A stretch of DNA of 64,000 nucleotides from Acidiluteibacter sp963716125. Its GTDB lineage: Bacteria; Bacteroidota; Bacteroidia; Flavobacteriales_E; Vicingaceae. Positions 8,175 through 16,655 of this stretch are shown here, piece after piece. Location of the stretch: NCBI GenBank assembly GCA_963716125.1, contig OY970294.1, forward strand, positions 1,550,001-1,614,000, written 5' to 3'. The first letter of the stretch is position 1. Each line of letters starts with the position of its first letter. Under the pieces are notes generated by a model that searched no databases, was not told where the DNA came from, and worked only from the letters and a program-made list of their open reading frames with translations. The position numbers and the translations under genes are program-made.

Positions 8175-8906
8175 TCAAAGTATGCTAATTCTGGAAAGAA
8201 AAACATGTCTATATTTTTTTCCAATGCCAATTTCCTTCTCCCCAATCAACAGCTTACTTTGAGTCAGTTGAATATCATCAATGGCTTCGAGATTGATAAT
8301 ATAAGAGCGATGCACTTGTAAGAAAAGATCATCCGGAAGCTTTTCGGATATGTTCTTTAACCTTTCCTTTATCATGTACTTCTTGTGTTCTAGATGAATG
8401 TAGCAATATTTGTCATAGGCTTCAATATACCTAATGGCAGAGAGTAGCACTTTCGTCAATGAAGCGCCGTCTTTCACAAAGAGATGCTTTGTTATACGCG
8501 TATTTTTAGGGCTAGCGATACCTATTCTTTCCTTTTGTTTATTAAAAATGGCAAGCTCTATACTTCGCTCTAATTCCTCTGCTTTATATGGTTTAGTGAT
8601 GTAGGCCGCAGGTTGTGTTTCCTTGGCTTTATTGAAGGTACTAGCATCATGAAACGATGTTAAAAAAACGATAGGAATATCAAATAGCTCATTGATTTTA
8701 TTAACCAAATCAATTCCCGAAATATCACTATTCAAATCGACATCCATCAATAAGATATCAGGATTTGTCGCGCGAATTATAGGAATCACCTGATGAGGAT
8801 CAACTATAACATCAATTAAATCGTATTTTAATGAATCCATCACCATTCGAAGTTTTGCTTCGTGAATGGGGTCGTCTTCTATTGCTAATATTCTAATTTT
8901 AGACAT
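8175..8906 (-). CDS. LytTR-family response regulator
   Basis: The 243-residue protein has an N-terminal receiver domain (acidic pair E10/D11/D12, phospho-acceptor D55 in LLMDVDL, T/S in FLTSFHD, K in TKPYK) and a C-terminal LytTR DNA-binding domain (about 140-240, with YCYIHLEHKKYMIKERLKNISEKL and the HRSYIINL motif). It is the first gene of the minus-strand signalling cluster and probably works with the GAF kinase. LytTR proteins usually bind direct repeats in promoters. I did not find a clear site nearby. Confidence 0.9.
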   Translation of the reverse strand: MSKIRILAIEDDPIHEAKLRMVMDSLKYDLIDVIVDPHQVIPIIRATNPDILLMDVDLNSDISGIDLVNKINELFDIPIVFLTSFHDASTFNKAKETQPAAYITKPYKAEELERSIELAIFNKQKERIGIASPKNTRITKHLFVKDGASLTKVLLSAIRYIEAYDKYCYIHLEHKKYMIKERLKNISEKLPDDLFLQVHRSYIINLEAIDDIQLTQSKLLIGEKEIGIGKKYRHVFLSRISIL

Positions 8907-8919
8907 TTGCAGTTGATTC

Positions 8920-8961
8920 TATTACATTGAATTATACACGTTGTTGAACTCAACCTTCGGT
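8920..8961. other. attC-like half-site and terminal inverted repeat
   Basis: The plus strand reads ATTATACACGTTGTTGAACTC then CAACCTTCGG. The minus-strand CAACAACGTGTATA resembles the CAACGTATATAG side of the palindrome at 821-949. GTTGAACTCAACC-TTCGG (from 8943) matches, in inverted orientation, GTTGAGCTCAGCCCTTCGG at 11371-11353. It marks one edge of the Xer/IS91 module. It could be a broken attC or an element end. Confidence 0.4.
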
Positions 8962-9032
8962 GGCTAAAGTCTGCAGTACTTCCAATCGACTTTTTAATTT
9001 AACCGTAAGCTAAGCTCAAAAAAATTAATATT

Positions 9033-9968
9033 ATGAGCAAAGAAACGAAAAAATACCCATGGTTAACCACTAAACCCAACTCAGCAAACACTTTAATAGC
9101 GCAAGCAGAAACTGAAGTGCCCTATTTTAGAGATCATATGGAGAAGTTTAACGAACAAGTGGTATTGCAGAGCTATTCCAGCTCAACAGTATTTAGCTAC
9201 TCCAGAGCCATCGCACAAATCAGTCTGTATTTTAAAAAAAGTCCACTTCATTTAGAAGCTGATGAAATCAATCGGTATTTGTTTTTGCTTAGGAGCAAAG
9301 ATGAAAAAAGTGATACCTATTTTAAACATACCATTTATGGGCTTCGGTTTTTCTTTAGACTTTATGACTTAGATGATAAAGCACTACGACTGCCTGCGCT
9401 AAAAAAAGATCAAAAGCTGCCTGTCATTTTTTCACAACAAGAACTACGGCGTTTATTCATCGCTCCTCAACGACTAAAGCACCGCGTATTGTTTAGTTTG
9501 ATTTATTCAGCAGGTTTGAGAATAAGTGAGGCCTGCGCTCTCAAGCTATCAGACATTGATTATGATCGCAAGCAACTGCATATACGCAACAGTAAAGGCA
9601 ACAAAAGCCGCTATGTGGTTTTAGGAGATTTAATAGCGCGAGGGTTGAAAAAATACATCAAAGGAGCTAAGCCCCAAGAATATGTATTCAATGGAAAGGA
9701 AAAAGGAACATCACTAAGTCATGGAAGTGTGCAACAGAGTTTTAGGTTGGCCATGCAAAAAGCGAACATTACAAAGCAAGCAAAGGTGCATAGCCTGCGG
9801 CATAGCTTTGCCACTCATTTGTTGGAGCAAGGAGTAGATATTGTAACTATAAAGGAACAATTAGGGCATGCTTGCTTAGAAACTACGCTTATGTATTTGC
9901 ATGTAGCTCAGTTTGAGCGATGTTTATCGCACAGCCCATTAGATAGGCTTTACAACATTGAAGCCTAA
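9033..9968 (+). CDS. Tyrosine recombinase (XerC/D-like), IS91-associated
   Basis: The 311-residue protein has an N-terminal SAM-like core-binding domain (about 35-115) and a catalytic domain with R163 (SAGLRISEA), K188 region (NSKGNKSRY), H253/R256 (HSLRH), H279 (LGHA) and nucleophile Y288 (LMYLHV). The full catalytic set is present. It lacks the additional α-helical insert that marks integron integrases, so I do not call it IntI. Its stop overlaps the IS91-type transposase start by 11 bp. Such recombinase/IS91 pairs recur in Bacteroidota. Confidence 0.9.
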   Translation: MSKETKKYPWLTTKPNSANTLIAQAETEVPYFRDHMEKFNEQVVLQSYSSSTVFSYSRAIAQISLYFKKSPLHLEADEINRYLFLLRSKDEKSDTYFKHTIYGLRFFFRLYDLDDKALRLPALKKDQKLPVIFSQQELRRLFIAPQRLKHRVLFSLIYSAGLRISEACALKLSDIDYDRKQLHIRNSKGNKSRYVVLGDLIARGLKKYIKGAKPQEYVFNGKEKGTSLSHGSVQQSFRLAMQKANITKQAKVHSLRHSFATHLLEQGVDIVTIKEQLGHACLETTLMYLHVAQFERCLSHSPLDRLYNIEA

Positions 9969-11091
9969 GCATGAAGTAGCAGAAATTGTCCATCAGTTTG
10001 GAGCGGCATACCGCAAAAAGTACAAAGCTAGTCATCAAGTAAACAAAGCGCTAAAAGCCATAGCAATGTGCAGAACCTCTGCCCTTGGCGGTCACACCGA
10101 TGCTTGTAGTAGTTGTGGTATTATCAGCCAAAGCTATAACAGTTGTAGAAACAGACATTGTCCGAAGTGTCAAGCTACCAACCGAGAAAGATGGATTGCA
10201 GCACGGGAGCAAGAATTGCTTCCGGTGCCTTACTACCATATTGTCTTTACGCTACCTCACTGCTTTAATGAGTTGCTGCCCAAATATGCTAAAGAAATTT
10301 ATAGCAGCTTGTTTGCCGCTAGTTGGCAAACCATACAAGATTTTGCAGCCAACCCAAAATATCTAGGTGCAAAAACAGCCATGGTAGCGGTGCTGCATAC
10401 TTGGGGTCAGCAACTATGGCTACACCCTCATTTGCATTGCATCGTTCCTGGTGGTGGAATTACCCCAAGTGGTAAATGGAAAAATTGCAAATACAAGGAT
10501 AAATACCTTTATCCTAAGCGGGCAATGAGTGTAGTGTATAGAGCAAAATTTATGGCTTCGCTGAGAGAAAAAATAGCAATACCACAGCATGTAGCCAAGG
10601 CTGCTTTTGCAACAGAATGGATCGTTTACGCCAAGCGCCCTTTTGGCAGTCCAAAAACAGTAGTAGAATATTTAGGAAGATATACCCACAAGGTAGCTAT
10701 ATCTAATCATAGATTACAAAGTGTAAATGAGCAAGAGGTATCCTTTAGCTATAAAGACTATCGAGACGGAGCCAATACAAAAATAGCTACCATTAGTGGA
10801 GTTGAGTTTTTACGGCGTTTTGCAGAGCATGTGCTTCCCAATGGTTTTATGCGCATACGTCATTATGGTTTTTTGGCGGGCAGAAACAAACCTAAAGAGC
10901 TAAATTTAGCCAAGGCTGAATTAGGGCAAAAGGCTTGGGAAAAACTAACGATAAGTTGGCAGCAACTAGCTGAAGAGAAGCTAGGAATAACCGCAAATAT
11001 TTGTCCTAGTTGTAAAACACCAACCATGGTGTGCATCGCTACACAATTAGCGCCGAGGGCACCACCAATGAAAATACAACTTAAATCATGA
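9958..11091 (+). CDS. IS91-family transposase
   Basis: The 377-residue protein begins at a TTG inside the recombinase gene. It has an N-terminal zinc-binding region (CRTSALGGHTDACSSCG, then YNSCRNRHCPKCQ), an HLHCIVPGGG metal-binding motif of the HUH-type nuclease, and the GRYTHKVAISNHRL and FLRRFAEHVLPNGFMRIRHYG blocks of the Y2 (transposase_32) domain. A terminal CPSC pair is also present. Length and order are normal for the family. It catalyses rolling-circle type transposition. It looks intact. Confidence 0.92.
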   Translation: MKPKHEVAEIVHQFGAAYRKKYKASHQVNKALKAIAMCRTSALGGHTDACSSCGIISQSYNSCRNRHCPKCQATNRERWIAAREQELLPVPYYHIVFTLPHCFNELLPKYAKEIYSSLFAASWQTIQDFAANPKYLGAKTAMVAVLHTWGQQLWLHPHLHCIVPGGGITPSGKWKNCKYKDKYLYPKRAMSVVYRAKFMASLREKIAIPQHVAKAAFATEWIVYAKRPFGSPKTVVEYLGRYTHKVAISNHRLQSVNEQEVSFSYKDYRDGANTKIATISGVEFLRRFAEHVLPNGFMRIRHYGFLAGRNKPKELNLAKAELGQKAWEKLTISWQQLAEEKLGITANICPSCKTPTMVCIATQLAPRAPPMKIQLKS

Positions 11092-11364
11092 TTTTCATAT
11101 CAAAATATACCGTCTCATTTTATCTTGTTTTTTGCAGGACAGGGAAAGCTACGGCTAAACTTGAGGTAAAAACAAAACATACCACCAAAACTTCAACTTA
11201 TTTGAAATTATATCAATTAAATAGACAGAATGTCGATCTTAATCCACTATTTTCTCTTGAAAAAAAAGCATTACTTCCAATAAAGGACAACAAAAAAGAA
11301 ACTTGAAGATGAGCAGACCTTATTAAATCCCCATAGCAAAAAGGTAAGCAGACCGAAGGGCTGA

Positions 11365-11427
11365 GCTCAACACAGGCTCTAATGAAGTGCGTCCTCAACG
11401 CACTGCATTAGAGCCTAATTGTTAGGC
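11365..11427 (-). other. attC recombination site (canonical, 63 bp)
   Basis: Read on the minus strand: core R'' GCCTAAC (11427-11421), a palindrome with arms AGGCTCTAATG/CATTAGAGCCT and TGCGT/ACGCA, then R' GTTGAGC (11371-11365). Both cores fit the integron consensus RYYYAAC and GTTRRRY. It lies immediately beyond the stop of the protease gene at 11435, as expected for the end of a cassette. The GCCTAAC plus preceding CTTT is the reverse complement of the cassette start at 14639 (GTTAGGCAAA). Confidence 0.8.
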
Positions 11428-11434
11428 AAAGTTT

Positions 11435-12997
11435 TTATTCTTCAGGCTGAACTGAATCATCTTTGGTTAAAAATTGATACAGATAAACTTTTCTAAAGAA
11501 ATCACCATCTCTCTCTGACCAAAAGGCAAGTTCATTTAATTCTTTATTAATAACTATTATTTGACCAAAGTTATCATAGAATTGATGAATTTGACCTTCC
11601 ACGTCAAATCCATCATATGTCCATTTATTGGCTAGCCATTTATTATTACCCTTCTTAAAAAAGATATAATCTTCTGTAAAATAGAATTTAGATACGAACT
11701 TCATATCATTTACTGTTTCATATTCACCATTTTTATCATTTCTTTCTAATTCTTTATAATTACTCACAGTAAAACCACCCTCAATAATTGTATTTAGTTT
11801 TGTCTTTGTAGATTCGATAGTTATATCATTAACCCTTACTATAACAGTAAATGGGGAAAGTTTCTCAATCATGGTTGGGAGCGATTTCCCATAAAGTGAT
11901 GACTGGTTTGACAAGCTAGGAACTGATGGTTGTGATTCAATGAAATTTAATAAATAAGATATTTTTATTGCATAACCAACATTCTCGCCGTCAGGTATAC
12001 CTGCATTTGTAATTGCTATTAAATTCCCATTCTCATCAAATAATGGTCCGCCACTATTTCCAGGCTGTATCGGAACTGAAATTTGATATGTTGTTGGATC
12101 ATTTTGAAAGCCTGTCTTTGAACTAATAATTCCATTTGTTACTTTAACTTCTTCTCCTTGTTGACTAATCTTAGGATATCCTAAAGCAAAAGCATCTTCT
12201 CCAACTTTGACTCCGAATGGTCGAACTCCAAAAGGAATTTTACCTGATTTAAAACTTACGTCTCGTATTTTAAGAAGTGCCAAATCGTTTATTTTATCGC
12301 TACTTATAATGTCAGCTAGGTAGGTTTTTTTAATCCCATTATTGAAAACATCAATTTCTATATGCTCAGCATTATTAACAACATGATAATTAGTAGTTAT
12401 ATAACCATTTTCTGTTATAATAATGCCACTACCACTTGATGGTGGGTTTCCTTCTTTTTGTACTGGACTTGAATTTTGTTTTGGCTTTTCTTGTTCAATT
12501 GTTAAATAATCGAGCATTATTTTTGATCCGGGGCTTAACAAAATACCACTCTTGTTTGAAAACCATTTCTCCGCTGGAACTGTTGCAAAAAGAGATTTAT
12601 AACCATTGTCATCAAAATAAAAAAACAGAGAATTATCTCTTTTCTCTATTGATATCCTGTTGAAAGCAGTTTGTGTATTAAGCTTTTCGTTTTCTTCCCA
12701 TTCTTGATGAGCGATTTTATTTCCTCCTACTATGCTTCCAATAGTGGTTGACGTCATTAATTTTGTTTTATAGCCATCGGAATAAAAGCTTTGGCTAAAA
12801 AGGATATAGTTAAAATTATCCCAATCTTTAACGCTCCAGACAAACCCATAAGTATTACCATCTTTAGCTTCTTTAACTTTTGACCCAAAAATTGGTTCGT
12901 ATTTCGCTTTACTTAAGCCATAATCAAAGTTTAGGTTTGCAATTGAGAAACTTAATTTATAATTATCGCTTGAATTAAAATTTATTGAGGTCATCAC
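11435..12997 (-). pseudogene. Secreted trypsin-like serine protease, 3' part of split gene
   Basis: This 520-codon frame holds a LamG/DUF1080-like β domain (about 1-170), then an S1C (HtrA-like) trypsin fold with H205 (TTNYHVV), D238 (INDLALLKI) and S315 (QPGNSGGP). A C-terminal domain of about 150 residues of unknown fold follows. There is no PDZ domain. Its apparent Met start comes from the inserted IS. The codons from INFNSSD onward continue in frame from the fragment at 13941-14177, which carries the signal peptide. The IS1595-family insertion between them is flanked by an 8-bp target duplication. Excision would restore an approximately 590-residue secreted protease. It is cargo of a cassette ending at the attC 11365-11427. 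Confidence 0.85.
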
Positions 12998-13943
12998 TTA
13001 GCTACATATTAATTTAGAGTGATAAATTTTGTCCGCTTTAACCATTCTATCTACAAGGTTATTAAAGATATTATTTTTTGATTGTGAACGATTTATACGA
13101 TAACAAAATTCAGCAAAGTACCTGTCTATATTGTATTCACTAACCCAAGAATAAGTAGTTCTTATCCATGATTTTATCTGATGAATCATTGTATGTAATT
13201 TTTGAAAATTCATTCCTCCACTACTTGCTATTTGTGAAATATTGTAATTTTTCATTAAAGGGCGATAACCTTTCCATCCATCGGTAGTAACAGTTGCCTT
13301 CTCTCCGATATGCTTTTCAAATAGTTTCCTTAGTTCTTGAGCTGAAAAATTTTCAATTCTCATTGCATAAATCCTTTTTACTTTACCCTCATTTGTATAC
13401 TCTACAGCACATACCGCCTTTTTCTTTTTAGCATCATAACTTCTTCCAACTTTGCCTTTTTCATGACCCCCTACTACAAATTCATCAACTTCAACTTCTC
13501 CATCCATCGGATACTTTTCACTTGACTTCATCGCTTCACGAACTTTATGCATAAAAAGTCTAGCAGTTCTTTCAGTAACTCCATAACGTTCTGAAAGGTA
13601 TTTTGCAGATAAACTTTTAGTGCTAGTTGACATTTCAAAACAAATAAAGAATGCCTTACGCAATCCAAATTTTACTTTGTGAAATAAAGTGTTCGCTGTG
13701 GCAGATTCGGTATGACTGCAAATATTGCAAGTTCTTGAATGATCCTTTCTTTTTTGACACCTTCCATGGCAACATTTAGTGCAAGTAAATAAGTCTTTCC
13801 ATTTAAAATTTGCCAAATACTCCTTGCACTCTAATTCAGAATTAAAACGTTCAGCAAACTCTAGAAGGTTTTTACCTTTAAATAGTTCCATATATCCTTG
13901 ATTTTACTGTTAACAAAGATATGTATTTAAATGACGACCTCTA
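12985..13943 (-). mobile_element. IS1595-family insertion sequence with 8-bp target duplication
   Basis: The 959-bp element has 16-bp imperfect terminal inverted repeats (TTGAGGTCATCACTTA and TAGAGGTCGTCATTTA, three mismatches). It is flanked by AAAATTTA at 12977-12984 and 13944-13951. An 8-bp duplication is typical of the family. It carries one transposase and splits the protease gene. Confidence 0.88.
12998..13891 (-). CDS. IS1595-family (ISXO2-like) transposase
   Basis: The 297-residue protein has an N-terminal zinc ribbon (C37, C40, C55, C58), a helix-turn-helix-like region (SAKYLSERYGVTERTARLFMHKVR) and an ISXO2-type DDE/N catalytic domain starting at GEVEVDEFVVGG with TTDGWKGYR in the middle. 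It ends close to the left inverted repeat. The product is full length, so the element could be active. Confidence 0.9.
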   Translation of the reverse strand: MELFKGKNLLEFAERFNSELECKEYLANFKWKDLFTCTKCCHGRCQKRKDHSRTCNICSHTESATANTLFHKVKFGLRKAFFICFEMSTSTKSLSAKYLSERYGVTERTARLFMHKVREAMKSSEKYPMDGEVEVDEFVVGGHEKGKVGRSYDAKKKKAVCAVEYTNEGKVKRIYAMRIENFSAQELRKLFEKHIGEKATVTTDGWKGYRPLMKNYNISQIASSGGMNFQKLHTMIHQIKSWIRTTYSWVSEYNIDRYFAEFCYRINRSQSKNNIFNNLVDRMVKADKIYHSKLICS

Positions 13944-14177
13944 AAAATTTATTTCAGCTAAATTCATAAGAAAGTCTTCCTCAGAATTATTAAAATCCAT
14001 TAATTTTCCACTAATAATAGATGTTTTTCTCTTAGGGCTATTTTCATTATGCCAATTATGATTATTGTTGTCAAATTGCTCATTAAAAACTAGTTCCCAC
14101 TTTGAATAAGTCTGAGCATTTAGTTGAAATAGTGAAAAAAAGAATAAAAGGGAAAAAATAAATGAATAATATTTCAT
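13941..14177 (-). pseudogene. 5' fragment of the split serine protease gene
   Basis: The 78-codon frame starts with a clear signal peptide (MKYYSFIFSLLFFFSLF, cleaved near LNAQ) and continues NEQFDNNNHNWHNE, typical of the start of a LamG/DUF1080-like domain. It stops at a TAG formed where the IS begins (INF, stop). The same INF codons occur at the start of the 3' fragment because of the target duplication. This fragment and 11435-12997 are therefore halves of one gene. Confidence 0.85.
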
Positions 14178-14347
14178 TTCGAAAGTTTAATATTAATTGA
14201 AAATTTTGCTTTTACTAATTTATAATAGAAACAGAAGCTAAAGAGTAAATATAATATTTCAGATATCTCTGTATTTGCTTATTATCTCTTTATCATATGA
14301 ATTAATGAATTCAGTTATTTCTCTTAATGAAATCCTTAGTAGTAGGA

Positions 14348-14617
14348 TTAAGTTTTTTTGATCAGAAAGTTCTTTGTCGGACAATTTATCATTTTTTCTA
14401 ATCTTTCATGTGAAAAAATGTAAGAGTTTAGAATAATCAAAATAATTTTTTCCAGTTCTGTTAATGAATAGTTGTTCATTTCAGTTTGTGAGCCACCCGA
14501 TTTGTTATAATTAATTTTGAAGGGTTCATTAACTTTTGTAAAACAACCGACTGAAGAATCGTTATATTTAATGCTAAACCACCCAAACTGGGATTTATTT
14601 TCTATTTCTATTTTCAT
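14348..14617 (-). CDS. Small cassette protein of unknown function
   Basis: I choose the ATG at 14617 (89 residues, MKIEIENKSQFGWFS...). The longer frame from 14698 would begin inside the attC at 14633-14730, whereas 14617 lies 22 bp after the cassette start GTTAGGC. A purine-rich tract (AAAAAAGA) sits directly upstream. The product is polar with no membrane segment and ends in Lys-rich residues. No domain is recognised. It is the first gene of the cassette that also holds the protease. Confidence 0.55.
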   Translation of the reverse strand: MKIEIENKSQFGWFSIKYNDSSVGCFTKVNEPFKINYNKSGGSQTEMNNYSLTELEKIILIILNSYIFSHERLEKMINCPTKNFLIKKT

Positions 14618-14632
14618 TCTTTTTTGAATTTT

Positions 14633-14730
14633 GCCTAACACTAGGCTATGTTTTGTTAGAAGTTCCTTATCAATTTCCCTCTTTATAAACAAGGTCACTT
14701 CTAATGAAATATAGGTGATGTTGTGTTATC
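14633..14730 (-). other. attC-like site (98 bp)
   Basis: Minus strand: GATAACACAAC (14730-14720), arm AACATCACCTATATTTC, spacer, arm ACATAGCCTAGT, then core GTTAGGC (14639-14633). R' fits GTTRRRY exactly and R'' fits only at AAC. The opening ACACAAC is the reverse complement of the cassette start GTTGTGTT at 15206. It separates a roughly 0.5-kb gene-poor cassette from the protease cassette. Confidence 0.6.
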
Positions 14731-15196
14731 GTATTTTTTATTAGTCCATTTATTTGTCTGTCTTACTCTGTAATGGATAATAAAAATACTTTAAATAATT
14801 TAATTTCTCTATTTAAAGTAAAATACGATCCTCCGTCTATAATTTTTACACTAAAATCCTCTTGAGGGGATTTTCAATCTGCTATTTTATTTCTTTTTTA
14901 TGAATTATAAAACCCATATGGTTTGTAAAAAAGAAGGTAGCTTGGCACCTTAACATGCCTTCAATAAACGCTCTGATTTTGAAGTTATCCGACTCTAAAA
15001 CTTGACTTTGTCAATTTTAAAGCCGAACTTCACCTTAAGTCTTTTGACGATATTACTCGTCTGAAAGTAAAACTTTCCACGGTAACACCGCAAGACTTAA
15101 AAAGTGATGACATTAGTCATCTCTTTAAATCAGACCTTTATTGATACCCTTCCCAAGCTAAAAATTTAGCAGATTTCTACCCCAAAAATTGTATAT
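14731..15196 (-). other. Gene-poor cassette segment
   Basis: The stretch between two attC-like sites has no convincing gene. A plus-strand frame at about 15000-15190 is mostly open but lacks a start and has one internal stop, so it could be a remnant of a coding sequence. A direct repeat-like AT-rich tract follows. Non-coding or decayed cassettes are common in chromosomal integrons. Confidence 0.45.
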
Positions 15197-15397
15197 GGAA
15201 CACAACGCCCAAATATGGTGCGTAGTGAGTTAAGTAAAGATACAATTTGCTAAAAACTAAATAGTAAAAATCGCAAAGCGATTTTGTACATTTTTCTTTC
15301 TCACAAAATCCTCTTGCGAATTTTACGGAGTATCAAAGAGTGTATAAACTTTCTTAACCTGCTGACTCACTATGCAATATATTTAATGTTGTAGCAC
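15197..15397 (-). other. attC-like site, long form (201 bp)
   Basis: Minus strand: GTGCTACAAC (15397-15388), ACATTAAATATATTGCATAG, GTGAGTCAGCAGGTTAAG, a central region with a second hairpin, then CTTAACTCACTACGCACC, ATATTTGGGC and GTTGTGTTCC (15206-15197). It is nearly identical over its inner part to 17966-18164, but the outer core bases differ as cassette identity demands. It begins 6 bp after the stop of the gene at 15403. Confidence 0.65.
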
Positions 15398-15402
15398 GTT
15401 TT

Positions 15403-16635
15403 TTATTTTCCATTTGCATAAATCACTTTTTCTGCAAGAAATTTAACAATAGGAATGTATCGTGTGACTATTGATTCAGATTCAGAAAAAGGTACAACAC
15501 ACTCTTCTCTAGTATATTTATCACTTGAATGGACAAGGCTATTTCTAATATGCTTAATCACTTTTGCTGTATTACCAATTGCATGGCCTTCTTCCAATTT
15601 TAATGGGATTCTCTCTCCAAATACTTCATCTTTAGGTTTAGAGTATACTTTATCGGTCAACTTGGTTTCAAGTTCTTTTATGAAGTTTATTAATTCTTCC
15701 TCATCAATGAATTTTGTAATTACTCGTTTAAGCATACTTGTCTCGTCTAAGTTCCTTTCGTGCTTTTTCAGAACAGCCAATAACTTATTTACATTATCGT
15801 AACTTGAATTGAAATTCGGAGAATTTATTATTGATTTAGTCCGATTAAATAGTTCTTCATCAGATACGCGAAGAAAATTGTATTCTAAAACGTGATAATA
15901 GGATAGAAATGCCTGAGACGGGAAAAGGCTACTTTTTGCAATTTTGTAGAATCCGACAAGGTCATCTTCAAATATTGCTGAAGGTATTTTTAAATCATCC
16001 TCCGTTTCTTCGGTAAGAGGAATATAAAATCCTTTCCCTTTAACGGTCTCCCTTAATTCCCAACAATCATTTTCATTAACAGCTAACGAAAAAAGACAAG
16101 ACTTGCATTTTTCTCTTCCTTCTTGAATTAGTCTTTCTCGAGTTAATTTACGTTTACTTTGGAAGGTTATGGTTTTGAAGTTTACGAAGAAAGATTCTTT
16201 CCTAAACCTTAATCTAGGCATTCTTTTTATTGCTCCTTCAGAACGATTTTCAAACCTTCTTTTAACTCGGCTAATTGCTCGTTCAATATCAAATTCATCC
16301 GATCTAAACAAGTTTATCTGGTATTCCAAGCTCATTTCGCTTAGAAACACCTTGTCACTCGTATCACTGTTGAATTCAAATAGAGGTTTAAAAATGTAAG
16401 AAGGAGTGAGCTTGAAAATTTGAAATTCGATACCGGAATTGGAAACTTGAAACTTTGAATCTTTGTCAATTTCATATTGTTTCGCTCGATAAACTTTGTT
16501 GATAGCTTTTTCCCAATCTTCATCAATTTCGATATAGAACTGAAGGTCTTCGTAGTCAAGTTCAACTTTCTTGTCGGCTACATTGGTCGTGAAACCAAAT
16601 CTTTTAAAATCTTCAGCAAATTTCTTAATTGACAT
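15403..16635 (-). CDS. Cassette protein with HEPN-like RNxxxH motif
   Basis: The 410-residue cytoplasmic protein has no signal peptide. The N-terminal about 180 residues are charged and β-rich (ELDYEDLQFYIEIDEDWEKA). A CKSC pair lies near 176-179. The C-terminal half is helical and ends with IRNSLVHSSD (R364 to H369), the R-x4-6-H arrangement of HEPN RNases, preceded by helices LLAVLKKHE and FIDEEELINFIKELE. HEPN proteins are frequent in abortive phage defence and toxin systems. The domain assignment rests on this motif only. The gene is cassette cargo with an IS481 element just upstream. Confidence 0.5.
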   Translation of the reverse strand: MSIKKFAEDFKRFGFTTNVADKKVELDYEDLQFYIEIDEDWEKAINKVYRAKQYEIDKDSKFQVSNSGIEFQIFKLTPSYIFKPLFEFNSDTSDKVFLSEMSLEYQINLFRSDEFDIERAISRVKRRFENRSEGAIKRMPRLRFRKESFFVNFKTITFQSKRKLTRERLIQEGREKCKSCLFSLAVNENDCWELRETVKGKGFYIPLTEETEDDLKIPSAIFEDDLVGFYKIAKSSLFPSQAFLSYYHVLEYNFLRVSDEELFNRTKSIINSPNFNSSYDNVNKLLAVLKKHERNLDETSMLKRVITKFIDEEELINFIKELETKLTDKVYSKPKDEVFGERIPLKLEEGHAIGNTAKVIKHIRNSLVHSSDKYTREECVVPFSESESIVTRYIPIVKFLAEKVIYANGK

Positions 16636-16655
16636 AGTATTTTTTTAATGTTTGA

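Larger units (their letters stand above)
8943..11371 (+). mobile_element. Xer recombinase + IS91-type transposase module
   Basis: Two overlapping plus-strand genes, a tyrosine recombinase and a Y2-type IS91 transposase, are bounded by a roughly 18-bp imperfect inverted repeat (8943-8961 and 11353-11371). IS91 elements do not normally carry terminal inverted repeats, so the ends may instead be cassette boundaries. The right end coincides with the core site of the attC at 11365-11427. The block looks richer in G+C than the array to its right. Confidence 0.6.

Noticed and set aside
9033..9968. Tyrosine recombinase as the integron integrase of the array
   Set aside because: It has only the standard Xer catalytic set and no IntI-specific additional helix region, and it overlaps an IS91 transposase as its usual partner.
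11088..11306. 72-codon frame after the IS91 transposase
   Set aside because: No recognisable feature, biased low-complexity composition, and it sits between the transposase stop and the element end. Likely chance.
14618..14698. N-terminal extension of the small cassette protein to ATG 14698
   Set aside because: These codons overlap the attC-like site at 14633-14730. The ATG at 14617 follows the cassette boundary with a purine-rich leader.
14900..14940. Minus-strand YLLFYKPYG, like the start of a pseudouridine synthase
   Set aside because: Only about ten residues match, with an early stop and no continuation in any frame. Too little to call a gene remnant.
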